Assembly: GCA_026626905.1 (NCBI GenBank)
Contig: JAPNUX010000006.1
Location: forward strand, 1 to 64,000
Length of the DNA stretch: 64,000 nucleotides
Direction of reading: 5' to 3'
Origin: Desulfurococcus sp.
GTDB taxonomy: Archaea; Thermoproteota; Thermoprotei_A; Sulfolobales; Desulfurococcaceae
Under the pieces are notes generated by a model. It was given only the letters and a program-made list of their open reading frames with translations. It ran no database searches and was not told where the DNA came from. Shown in pieces: positions 8,542-16,490 of the stretch. Position 1 is the stretch's first letter. Each line of letters starts with the position of its first letter. The position numbers were made by a program, and so were the translations under genes.

Positions 8542-8977
8542 CGCTACTCTCCTCCATGAGAAGTTTCAACGCTAGAAGAGCTGCTGCAAGTGGTAGGGAA
8601 GCCATAGCTATAGCTAGTGGAACCCACTTCTCGTAATGGACAACCTGCGACTCAAGACGAGAACCTATGTATAGGAACACCATGAACAAGAGGAGTGCAC
8701 TAATAGCACCAAGGCCTGGTAGAACGCTGAGCTTTCTTCCCCGAAGCTCCGGGATCAAGAAGCCTGCAGCAGCAAGAAATCCACTGGCAAGCGAGAGCTG
8801 AACTACAGCTGCTAGTGGTTCCCCCATCTCGAGGAAGAGAAAGGCAATGACTACTAGAGTCATAGTGGATGAGAATAGAGCTCTTTCATCTTCACTTGTT
8901 AACGCGGCATAGAGCCCACCTAATGTAGTGGCAGCCGCGAGTAGTAGTGCTATACCACTCACAACTGACCACCTCAT
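8531..8977 (-). CDS. Complex-I-like subunit J (ND6-like)
   Basis: NuoJ/ND6-type membrane subunit, 148 aa with five predicted helices. The ND6-like core is TLVVIAFLFLEMGEPLAAVVQLSLASGFLAAAGFLI, in which EPLAAVVQ corresponds to the family's FLAVVQILVYAG segment. The sequence family is weakly conserved, so the call leans on this motif, the helix pattern and its position between H and K. The ATGA start overlaps the H stop. Confidence 0.75.
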   Translation of the reverse strand: MRWSVVSGIALLLAAATTLGGLYAALTSEDERALFSSTMTLVVIAFLFLEMGEPLAAVVQLSLASGFLAAAGFLIPELRGRKLSVLPGLGAISALLLFMVFLYIGSRLESQVVHYEKWVPLAIAMASLPLAAALLALKLLMEESSGGS

Positions 8978-9921
8978 ATAATCAAAGCTATAGTTGCAAG
9001 AAAAAGTGAGACTGGCACGAGTATACCCCAGGAAAATCTCCCTATATCCACCAGCCGTATCCTTGGAGAAGCAGCTGATATAAGAGCAATTAAGATGGCT
9101 ATGATTATCCCTGATACAAGAAGGAGGAGGAAACCGGGGAATCCGCTTAAAGGAGGCGCGATGAATAGTGAAGCGTAATAGAAGATGGCAGTAGCGAATT
9201 GCACTCTATGAGTGAGATGTGCGAAGGCTAGCCGGCGTCCGCTGAAATCTGCTACAATACCACCAGCCACTTCTGTCTTGGCCTCTGCTATATCGAAAGG
9301 TCCTTTTCCGCTCTCAAAGAGCAGTAGGAGGAAACCGAGTACCAGCCCAGCTAACCAGACCGGTATGAGCATGGGCTTGGATGCTAGGCTACTCCAAAGC
9401 TGTAGCCGTATCTCAGCTATCTCAAGCGAGCCTGTGATAGCGTAAGGGATCGCCAGCAATGATACGAAGGCTACTTCATAACTTGCTAGCAGTCCAAGGA
9501 GACGGAGACCACCAACTATGTTGAAGGGGCTGTGGGTCGAATAAGATGCCATGTAGAGAAGACCTGTGGATAAAACTAGAGAAGCGGGAACAAGGATTGC
9601 ATCACCCTGAAAGTCAAGTTCGGTAACCCCGCTCCAGGGCACGTAAAGTGCTGCGAAGACTGCAAGACTAAGACTTGCGATGAGCAGGGCTGGTACTATT
9701 GGGTCTTGACCTCTAGGTGGTAGATCCTCCTTACCGAGTAGCTTGATTACATCGAAAAAAGGTTGCAGGAACCCTCTAAGCCCGGTGTAAGCAGGCCCCA
9801 TCCTACTCTGGAGTCTTGCAACAAATTTCCGCTCAATACCTTCAATTAAAAGCGCAAGCAGTGCTATGAACATTAACCCAGGATATATTATGGATTCTAC
9901 TATGAGCTCGGGGGGGTTCAT
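8974..9921 (-). CDS. Complex-I-like subunit H (ND1-like)
   Basis: NuoH/FpoH/MbhM-type subunit that anchors the peripheral arm and forms the substrate tunnel, 315 aa with about 8-9 helices. Family signatures are the helix-1 end GIERKFVARLQSRMGPAYTGLRGFLQPFFDVIKLLGKED (31-69) and the acidic loop ESGKGPFDIAEAKTEVAGG (207-225), equivalent to AExNRxPFDLxExExELVxG. The acidic loop keeps several carboxylates but reads closer to the hydrogenase type. It overlaps the A gene by 4 bases. Confidence 0.93.
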   Translation of the reverse strand: MNPPELIVESIIYPGLMFIALLALLIEGIERKFVARLQSRMGPAYTGLRGFLQPFFDVIKLLGKEDLPPRGQDPIVPALLIASLSLAVFAALYVPWSGVTELDFQGDAILVPASLVLSTGLLYMASYSTHSPFNIVGGLRLLGLLASYEVAFVSLLAIPYAITGSLEIAEIRLQLWSSLASKPMLIPVWLAGLVLGFLLLLFESGKGPFDIAEAKTEVAGGIVADFSGRRLAFAHLTHRVQFATAIFYYASLFIAPPLSGFPGFLLLLVSGIIIAILIALISAASPRIRLVDIGRFSWGILVPVSLFLATIALII

Positions 9922-10241
9922 CCGTGTTCAGACCTCTTCTTAACACGAATTGAGCTAAAAGCTACTATGAAGAGGAAAACACCAGCTGTTACAAGAAGAA
10001 GTACCGCTATACCACCAGAGACGAACACTACTATAGGGACAGACTCAGTTGATGCAAATAGAAGGAGGAGCCAAGGATACGGTGAAGAAGCTCTGACTAC
10101 GGGTTCAGTTTTCTCTCCACACATGTAGGGGTCTATAGCATTATCTTCATTTCTTGAAGGCGGGGCTAGACTCCTTGATACAACATAGAGACTGCTAACT
10201 GCAATCACTACGGACACAAGTGCCAGTATAGGTGTAATCAT
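9918..10241 (-). CDS. Complex-I-like subunit A (ND3-like), first gene of the operon
   Basis: Three-helix protein of 107 aa. After helix 1 comes a loop with NAIDPYMCGEKTEP, matching the ND3/NuoA loop PYECGxxP whose Cys faces the quinone site. Helices 2 and 3 follow. Similarity elsewhere is low, so the call depends on this motif and on lying directly upstream of H, as in nuo and fpo operons. Membrane hydrogenases of the Mbh type lack this subunit, so its presence argues for a Nuo/Fpo-like architecture. Confidence 0.75.
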   Translation of the reverse strand: MITPILALVSVVIAVSSLYVVSRSLAPPSRNEDNAIDPYMCGEKTEPVVRASSPYPWLLLLFASTESVPIVVFVSGGIAVLLLVTAGVFLFIVAFSSIRVKKRSEHG

Positions 10242-10324
10242 GGCTCAGCACCAGGCAGGGCTCTTTAATCTTGATTCTCATTCTCCTCGTTCCCGGCTCC
10301 CAGGTAGTCTATACTAGGGTAGCT

Positions 10325-10334
10325 GCTTTTAAAA
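10325..10334 (-). promoter_or_regulatory. Probable promoter of the complex-I-like operon
   Basis: The minus-strand TATA-like TTTTTAAAAG lies about 85 bases ahead of the subunit A start. Initiation near 10303 would leave a leader of about 60 nt. This is the only convincing AT-rich element upstream. The remainder of the 469-base divergent gap (10242-10710) holds a 12-bp palindrome, a second promoter facing the other way, and no coding sequence that I can see. Confidence 0.5.
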
Positions 10335-10373
10335 ACATCAAGTTCTAAAGCGAAGAGTGAAGTCTCCTAGGAA

Positions 10374-10385
10374 CTTGCATGCAAG
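10374..10385. repeat. 12-bp perfect palindrome, candidate operator
   Basis: CTTGCATGCAAG is self-complementary over all 12 bases. It lies about 40 bases upstream of the TATA element for the complex-I-like operon, in otherwise featureless DNA. A dimeric transcription factor site is a reasonable reading, but a 12-mer palindrome can occur by chance. Confidence 0.35.
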
Positions 10386-10609
10386 AAGTAGAGGTAAAAG
10401 CGGTGAACTAGTCTTTCAAGGAGGCTTACTCCATATCTAAAGATTTACATTTTAGAGTAGCATCATTGATCATTATCGCTGAGATTATAACACCTAACGT
10501 TCATAGTTTGTTGAACTTTTACTAGGATATTCAAACGAATACAAGTAGGAAGGTAAATGTCCGAGAATCTCTGCACAATTAAGCGTAATGAAAGTCTCTT
10601 ACAACCACT

Positions 10610-10629
10610 TATAGCTAGCGCTATAAATA
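10610..10629 (+). promoter_or_regulatory. Probable promoter of the gamma-glutamyltransferase gene with overlapping inverted repeat
   Basis: CTATAAATA at 10621-10629 is a good archaeal TATA box. It is overlapped by an inverted repeat, TATAGC (10610-10615) and GCTATA (10620-10625). Initiation near 10650 would give a leader of about 60 nt ending in GGTGA six bases before the ATG at 10711. The overlap of repeat and TATA box suggests repressor control (inference). Confidence 0.5.
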
Positions 10630-10710
10630 GACCTCCCTATATACTGTGGTATAGAAGACGTAGAAAACCATGAAATACCCAAGCAACCATCAGGCCCTAA
10701 TGGTGAAATT

Positions 10711-12204
10711 ATGCCTGTAGCTAAGATAGGAGTGGGTGTTAAAGGTGTTACAGCAGACCATCCGCTGGCAGTTAAAGCTGGATTAGAAGTGCTCGAGGAG
10801 GGTGGTAACGCCTTTGATGCCGCTATAGCGGTTAGTGCTGTGCTATCAGTTGTTCAACCTCAAATGGGGGGTCCGGGAGGCGATGGCTTCCTCCTAGGTT
10901 TCATCGGGGATCAAGTGGTAGCGTACGCTTCATCCGGTCGATCCCCCAGTGGCTTTAATGCTGATAAATTCATTGAGGAGAAGCCTGTAAGAGGGCCTTT
11001 AACTGTGACAGTCCCTGGGCTAGTGTACCTCTGGGGTATTATAAACGAGGAGTACGGATCAATGGATCTATCAATCCTCCTCCGTCCAGCAATATCGCTA
11101 GCCTATAATGGCTTCCACGCCGGCTACACGCTAGCCGAGTCTGTTAAAGCCGTGGAAAAAGAGCTCTCAAGCTACAAGTGGGCTGACTACTATAAAGGGG
11201 TTAGACTAGGAGGCAGGGTAGTTAATAAGGATATGGCTAGAACCCTCCGGCTGATTGCTTCAAGAGGCTGGGAGGAGTTCTACCAGGGGGATCTCGCTGA
11301 GAGTATTGTAAGTGAACTACAGGAGCAGGGGGTTGATATCGGATTAGAGGATTTAATGGATCACTCGGGCTTTAAGACCACTCCCCTCAAGCTTGAGGTC
11401 GACGGCCGCATTCACTATGAACTGCCACCTAACACGCAGGGGGCTTCAACACTCCAGTTGATCAGTGCGTTATATGAGGAGGAGTTGAGTAAGCTTGATT
11501 TCAACGATCCTGAGCGCATTGAGGCCTGGAGCAAACCGGTTAGCGACGTATACTTGTTCAGGGACCTGTACTTAGGAGACCCTGACTACATGACCATAGA
11601 TGTTGAAAGCTATCTAACGTACAGTAGCGTGAAGAGGGCGTTGAAAGACGTGAGCAGCATGCAATCAGAGGTTAATACAGGTGATACAACATTCTTCATA
11701 GTATCAGATGGAGAATCAGTAATCGGGTTCATCCAGAGCCTCTTCTACCCCTTCGGCTCAGGCCTTATAGCGCAAGGGTTCCCAGTTCAGAATAGAGGTA
11801 TAGGCTTTGCTAGAAGCAGAGGACTCCCCAACTCCCCTGCACCACGGAAACTCCCACTCCACACGCTCTCAGTACTAGGCGTTGTAGACGACAGGAGGAA
11901 GTATATAATCGGCTGTGTTGGAGGAGACTATAGACCCCAGCTCCACTTGAGGGTCTATGAGAATATATTCGTCTACAACATGAATCTAGTTGACGCTGTG
12001 AAAGCCCCACGCTTCATATACACGGAACTCTATAACACTCAGAAAGTTGTTGTAGAGGAGCCGTTGAAGCCGCCTGGTAAAGTAAATACAAGTCTAGTAG
12101 GCTATCTCTCCAGCCATGGACATGTCCATGTAGCAGTAGTAGATGAAGATAGAGTTATACTAGTGAACGATCCACGCAGCGAAGGGGTAGCTATAGCTCT
12201 CTAG
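10711..12204 (+). CDS. Gamma-glutamyltransferase family protein (Ntn hydrolase)
   Basis: Homologue of gamma-glutamyltranspeptidase, an N-terminal-nucleophile enzyme that cleaves itself before a Thr. Visible blocks are DHPLAVKAGLEVLEEGGNAFDAAIA (15-39), PQMGGPGGDGFLL, SSGRSPSGF (likely substrate-binding Arg), and GDTTFFIVSDG, in which the first Thr is the expected nucleophile, followed by SLFYPFGSGL. 497 aa is shorter than bacterial enzymes (about 550-580). There is no signal peptide, so it is cytoplasmic. Archaea of this group lack glutathione, so the true substrate is uncertain. GGTGA precedes the ATG. Confidence 0.88.
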   Translation: MPVAKIGVGVKGVTADHPLAVKAGLEVLEEGGNAFDAAIAVSAVLSVVQPQMGGPGGDGFLLGFIGDQVVAYASSGRSPSGFNADKFIEEKPVRGPLTVTVPGLVYLWGIINEEYGSMDLSILLRPAISLAYNGFHAGYTLAESVKAVEKELSSYKWADYYKGVRLGGRVVNKDMARTLRLIASRGWEEFYQGDLAESIVSELQEQGVDIGLEDLMDHSGFKTTPLKLEVDGRIHYELPPNTQGASTLQLISALYEEELSKLDFNDPERIEAWSKPVSDVYLFRDLYLGDPDYMTIDVESYLTYSSVKRALKDVSSMQSEVNTGDTTFFIVSDGESVIGFIQSLFYPFGSGLIAQGFPVQNRGIGFARSRGLPNSPAPRKLPLHTLSVLGVVDDRRKYIIGCVGGDYRPQLHLRVYENIFVYNMNLVDAVKAPRFIYTELYNTQKVVVEEPLKPPGKVNTSLVGYLSSHGHVHVAVVDEDRVILVNDPRSEGVAIAL

Positions 12205-13131
12205 TCACCTAAGAAACCTGACTGTAGCGCCTTTATTTAGAGGTCTAGCAGCGAAAACCCTCCACCCCGGCCTGCTGACTTTTTCCACGATACGCTCTGC
12301 TTCTTCGTATCCGTAGACAACCCCGTAGACAGTAGGCCCCCACGAGCTCTGCCCTACACCCTCAACTCCAGCTTCTCTTAAAGCTTTAATAGCTTCAGCT
12401 GAGCTCGCTGAAAAAACTCCCCCCTGGTAGCTTGAAAACATTTCTCCAACAGTCTCCTGGAGGAGGCGGAGGGTTCTAGAAAACGAATTGAAATCCCTGT
12501 CAGCCACTGATGCTGAAAGCTCAAGCATGTAGTATGCAGCCTTCTGAACTAACTCTAATGGTACTTTAACTTCCTCCTTGAAGACTTGATCCTCGAGCTT
12601 CTCGTCGAGGCCTCCTCCAGGAGGAGTGACCACAATGAAAGCCCATTCTTCGGGGAATTCAAGCCTAGTTATAAGACGAGGGAATACTGTGGACCCCCCT
12701 CGACCAGCATCCATGACAAAGCCGCCGTGCTTAAATACGTATGTTCCTACACCAGAGTACTTACCTAGCTCGAGCTCCCTGGCTGCTTCAACTAGATCTA
12801 CTTCAAGATTATTCACAAGAGATAATCCGTATGCAGCTGCTAGTAGTAGCTGTGTCGTAGAACCTAAACCAATATGCTTAGGTATGCACTCTACGATCCT
12901 AACAGTACCCTTCAAGCCATGCCTTCTCGCGAAACCCGATATCCTCGAGGAGACTTCGCTGGCTCTACAGCCCTCGACTACTAGTGTATCGTCTTCCTCA
13001 ACTATTACGGTATTGTTTGGTCTAGCTATAGCTACGCCAGCCGAGATGTATAATCTCAGCTCTCTCGCGAAAGGGTTCACCATGCCGAAGTGCAGCCGTG
13101 AGGGTGTTACAATCTCTACTGCTCTAGCCAA
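12205..13131 (-). CDS. Beta-ribofuranosylaminobenzene 5'-phosphate synthase (beta-RFAP synthase)
   Basis: GHMP-kinase-fold enzyme that joins PRPP with p-hydroxy- or p-aminobenzoate, the first committed step of methanopterin-type cofactor synthesis. 308 aa. Signatures are TPSRLHFGMVNP (9-20), the GHMP loop PKHIGLGSTTQLLLA (84-98), and GKYSGVGTYVFKHGGFVMDAG. The TTG start is inside the end of the DUF447 gene (16-base overlap) with GGAG upstream, so the two are co-translated. The organism is not a methanogen, so the product is probably a sulfopterin-like C1 carrier (inference). Confidence 0.87.
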   Translation of the reverse strand: MARAVEIVTPSRLHFGMVNPFARELRLYISAGVAIARPNNTVIVEEDDTLVVEGCRASEVSSRISGFARRHGLKGTVRIVECIPKHIGLGSTTQLLLAAAYGLSLVNNLEVDLVEAARELELGKYSGVGTYVFKHGGFVMDAGRGGSTVFPRLITRLEFPEEWAFIVVTPPGGGLDEKLEDQVFKEEVKVPLELVQKAAYYMLELSASVADRDFNSFSRTLRLLQETVGEMFSSYQGGVFSASSAEAIKALREAGVEGVGQSSWGPTVYGVVYGYEEAERIVEKVSRPGWRVFAARPLNKGATVRFLR

Positions 13132-13727
13132 CTCTCAATCAACTCCCTTAAATCCCTAAGCAGATTCATGTAGCTGGAATCCCTACAGGTCTTTAAAGCT
13201 GTTGTAGTAGAAGACTCTACTCCTCTTAATACTTCAGTGCGTTCACTACTCGTGAGGTTTCTCCAAGCCTTTACCTTAGATGCATATATAATCAATTCTA
13301 TCAGAGAACTATAGCACCTCGTATAGGGTTCCAGTGTTTCCAGCTGGTTGACTCTCTCCTCGAGGACTTCATACCTGAATAAACTGTAGTCTTCGTGATC
13401 CTCAATATCCTTAAGCTTCAGAACTAGGTGCGCTTCAGCATTCTTGAGGTATACTAGACCTCTCACTTCATCCACTATGAAGTCCTCTAGACTTAAACCT
13501 CCTGTCTCAGCTTTAAAAGCAGCTTTGAAGAATACAGCTGGATCTCTTGTAATGTTTAAGACAGGGTTAAGGGTTTTCTCTAAGAGCTCGTGTGTTCTAT
13601 AGCCCTTGTAAAATCTTACTACTAGCTTGTCATCATTGATCTGGAAGCCTACTGGAGTAGCGTAAGGATGTCCCTGGTCTAGCATGGATATTATTGCCTC
13701 ATAGACTATACCCCTTTTAATAACCAC
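13116..13727 (-). CDS. DUF447 family protein (flavin-reductase-like fold)
   Basis: The family blocks are IVYEAIISMLDQGHPYATPVGF, LVVRFYKGYRTHELLEKT and VLNITRDPAVFFKAAF, matching DUF447 (COG2457). Its N-terminal half resembles FMN-binding split barrels. The start chosen is GTG 13727, preceded by GGTGGA at 6 bases; a longer ORF to 13763 has no ribosome site. It lies between and overlaps both the DUF1464 gene and beta-RFAP synthase. A role in pterin or C1-cofactor metabolism is suggested by this neighbourhood only. The product is 203 aa. Confidence 0.75.
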   Translation of the reverse strand: MVIKRGIVYEAIISMLDQGHPYATPVGFQINDDKLVVRFYKGYRTHELLEKTLNPVLNITRDPAVFFKAAFKAETGGLSLEDFIVDEVRGLVYLKNAEAHLVLKLKDIEDHEDYSLFRYEVLEERVNQLETLEPYTRCYSSLIELIIYASKVKAWRNLTSSERTEVLRGVESSTTTALKTCRDSSYMNLLRDLRELIESWLEQ

Positions 13728-14916
13728 TCTTACTCCACCACTCCATGTTGAATGCTCTTCCATCCACCACCCTCCTCAACCTAGTATACATTAAGCCAAG
13801 CCTTGAGTACTTGAAGCCTGGATGTAGTATGTAGTCTAGTGCAGTACCTCTAGCTCTCCTAATACCCACATGCTCCACGAGGTGCTTGAATACTCCTCCA
13901 GCCAAGCCGTCTGCGACGACAGCATACCCCTGAGCTGTCTCTTTAACTATGGATGCACCCGGCAGCCCCTTCATTACTCTGATAGGTGCTATATCTCCCA
14001 GTTTATCTTCAAGGTAGTCTCTTACAACTGGGTTCCTTGAAATCCTCCCAGATAGAAGTATCTCTTGGATGCCACCTACCACTGGTATCATAGAGTAGAC
14101 TGTTTTAACAATAGACTCCATCATCGCTTCAAAACATACACCAGCATAGATATCAGTGTCGACTCTACTAAACCATTCATCCGGGGTCAGGGAACCCGTG
14201 ATCAAGCTGCACCCAGTTGAGAAGACATCCATCTTTCTGATAACGCCTACAGCTTGAGCTACCTCTAAATCCATTGAGCCTGATGTAAGGAATGCTGGAC
14301 CCGGCATTAGAGTCCCGCCTACCCCATCAACTACTAGCCCATTTCTAACAGCTACTACAGCATTATAGCCGAAGCCCATTTCAACGTGAATATAGCTTAC
14401 TTTCTCGTATGGTAGATTGTGCTCGCTTGAAACCTCGTGGATTCCAAGTACAACTACTGCTAGCTTATCCGCTGTACCCATATCGATTTTATTCAGCTTC
14501 CTGTGTAATGGTACTGTATCAAGGTTTACCACGGATGGAATGAACACTCCTTTAACCTTCATTCGTTTCAACTCGACTATCATTTTAGCCATAGCATCAT
14601 AAATGAAGGCTCCCGTAGAATTCCTCTTTAATCCCTCCTCAATGTCTTCTCTTGTTGATGCCAGTATGAAAGTATAGTACCAGTCAGCTAGTAGTGATTC
14701 ATCTATGTCGTCCAGGCTGGTTACTCCAACACCATAACCTGATGGGAGAGCTATTAGATCCACGTGCTCAAACTCCTCTATAAGCTTGACAACTCTTCCT
14801 GGATCTCTACTAGCAGCTGAAGCCTCAATTGATCTCTCAAAACATATTTTTCCATCACAGAGGCCGCATAAATCTATACTCTTAGACCCTGGGTCTATGC
14901 CGAGTACCCTCACCAT
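13717..14916 (-). CDS. DUF1464 family ASKHA-fold kinase-like protein
   Basis: Starts MVRVLGIDPGSKSIDLCG, the phosphate-1 loop of the actin/acetate-kinase superfamily, and continues with LAVVVLGIHEV and GGTLMPGPAFLTSG. It matches DUF1464 (COG2441, once predicted to be butyrate kinase; no proven activity known to me). The ATG at 14916 is preceded by GGAGG at 9 bases and begins exactly at the conserved N-terminus, so it is preferred over the GTG at 14946. First gene of the DUF1464-DUF447-RFAP synthase operon, 399 aa. Confidence 0.75.
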   Translation of the reverse strand: MVRVLGIDPGSKSIDLCGLCDGKICFERSIEASAASRDPGRVVKLIEEFEHVDLIALPSGYGVGVTSLDDIDESLLADWYYTFILASTREDIEEGLKRNSTGAFIYDAMAKMIVELKRMKVKGVFIPSVVNLDTVPLHRKLNKIDMGTADKLAVVVLGIHEVSSEHNLPYEKVSYIHVEMGFGYNAVVAVRNGLVVDGVGGTLMPGPAFLTSGSMDLEVAQAVGVIRKMDVFSTGCSLITGSLTPDEWFSRVDTDIYAGVCFEAMMESIVKTVYSMIPVVGGIQEILLSGRISRNPVVRDYLEDKLGDIAPIRVMKGLPGASIVKETAQGYAVVADGLAGGVFKHLVEHVGIRRARGTALDYILHPGFKYSRLGLMYTRLRRVVDGRAFNMEWWSKSGY

Positions 14917-14961
14917 TGGGTCTACCCTCCGAGATTTAGAGTCCACTTGAGTGCAAAAAAC

Positions 14962-16380
14962 TCACTCGCGTTTAATTAGTGCTGTCTTCCTCAATGGTAT
15001 CTCTACTTCTTTAGTCTTAACTACAGGCGTAGTCCAGCCACCATAAAGGACCCATGGTATTGTTGCAAGACCAGCTATAAGGTTGCTTAAACTCATCGCA
15101 ATCCACACACCCATGGAGCCCAAGCCTGCATGGAATGCGAAAAGATATCCAAGAGCTATTCTGAGGAGCCATAAGCGTATGATGTCTAATACCGTCGGGT
15201 AGAGTGTGTGCCCAGAGCCTCTGCCAACACCCATGCCTACGAAGAATATAGCAAAGAATGTTAGTGTCGGCAGGAAAATAGAGACGAATCTATCAGCTTC
15301 AGCGACCACTATAGGATTGCTTGTAAACAAAGTGATAAACGAGTCCTCTAGTACTAGGGCGAGCAGGGAGCCAGCGGTAGTTGAAAGCCCGACGTAGAGG
15401 ATTGATCTTGAAGCTACCCTCCTAGCTCTCTCCTTTAAGCCGGCGCCTAGAGCCTGACCGACCATCACTGAAATGCTGCCGATGAAACCCCATAGTGTTG
15501 CATCAGCTAGATCCATTAAGATGAATCCTATTGCTGCCGCTGCTGCTACATATGCACCGAACTGGTTGATCAAGTTGTTTTGAAGCATGAATGCAAAACT
15601 ATTGGAAGCCATCATGAGTGATACCGGTGCACCTATCTTCACGCTGCTTACAACCCACTCTCTATCCAAGTGGAGGGTTAGCCTGGATTTAAGGTACGGG
15701 TACTTCTTAGACAACCTGTAGACTAGTAGTACCACGCCTACAAGCCTCGAGAGCACTGTAGCTACAGCTGCCCCAGCAGCCCCCATCGCCGGCAGGATAC
15801 CGTAGCCTAGAATGAATAAGGGATCTAGGATCACGTTTGCTGTTGCAGCCGCTAGATTTATCAATGCTGGGGTTCTAGTATCACCTATAGACTGAAGTAT
15901 CGTCGAATACGTTAACGTGACAGCTGAAAGCACCATATCGAACGCTATGATTCCAGAGTAATCGAGGACATCACTGTACAGCTCTGGAGGTGTAGCCACA
16001 ATATAGCGGAATATAAGCGGCCTTAAAACATAGTACGCTGATGCTAGAATAGTGTTGACGAGAAGCGTTGACGAGATAAAATACGAGATATACTTTTTAA
16101 CTTCACTATAATTACGGGCACCAATCAGCTGCGTTATTAATGCTAGGTTAGCTGCCATCAAGCCTTGAGCTACTGATGTCACCAGCATGAATGTAGGCAT
16201 AACCTGCCTTGGGACAGCGTAGGCTATATCACTATACCAGCTGAGCCAGTACGCGTCAACAATATTGTAGGATACGTTGACTAATTGAACCAGCATTAAA
16301 GGCAGCCCAAGCCATAGAAGGGTTCTCCCAATTGGACCGTACAGTATTCTCTCCCTGTTCTCCTCGATGCTCTTCATCAT
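14962..16380 (-). CDS. MATE family efflux transporter
   Basis: Cation-driven multidrug and toxin exporter of the cell membrane, 472 aa, 12 predicted helices in two six-helix halves. The N-terminal half shows LPLMLVQLVNVSYNIVDAYWLSWY and the linker SIGDTRTPALINLAAATANVILDPLFILGYG, both typical of MATE proteins. The C-terminal half has MVGQALGAGLKERARR. It starts with ATGATG; the second ATG is equally possible. No operon partner; the substrate is unknown. Confidence 0.9.
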   Translation of the reverse strand: MMKSIEENRERILYGPIGRTLLWLGLPLMLVQLVNVSYNIVDAYWLSWYSDIAYAVPRQVMPTFMLVTSVAQGLMAANLALITQLIGARNYSEVKKYISYFISSTLLVNTILASAYYVLRPLIFRYIVATPPELYSDVLDYSGIIAFDMVLSAVTLTYSTILQSIGDTRTPALINLAAATANVILDPLFILGYGILPAMGAAGAAVATVLSRLVGVVLLVYRLSKKYPYLKSRLTLHLDREWVVSSVKIGAPVSLMMASNSFAFMLQNNLINQFGAYVAAAAAIGFILMDLADATLWGFIGSISVMVGQALGAGLKERARRVASRSILYVGLSTTAGSLLALVLEDSFITLFTSNPIVVAEADRFVSIFLPTLTFFAIFFVGMGVGRGSGHTLYPTVLDIIRLWLLRIALGYLFAFHAGLGSMGVWIAMSLSNLIAGLATIPWVLYGGWTTPVVKTKEVEIPLRKTALIKRE

Positions 16381-16490
16381 TTGGTCTTCAACCTCTCTCA
16401 GCTACCCTGGATTCCACGTGTTAGGTGAGCTTACCCCGTCTTCGAATCCACTGTGCAGAGCACTTATAAACTTCAATTAGCTTTATTCCG

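Noticed and set aside
16360-16420. CTGA and ATGATGA boxes near the MATE start on the minus strand, as if part of a C/D sRNA
   Set aside because: Spacing between boxes is wrong, no second C or D box follows, and the ATGATGA is the gene's own start.
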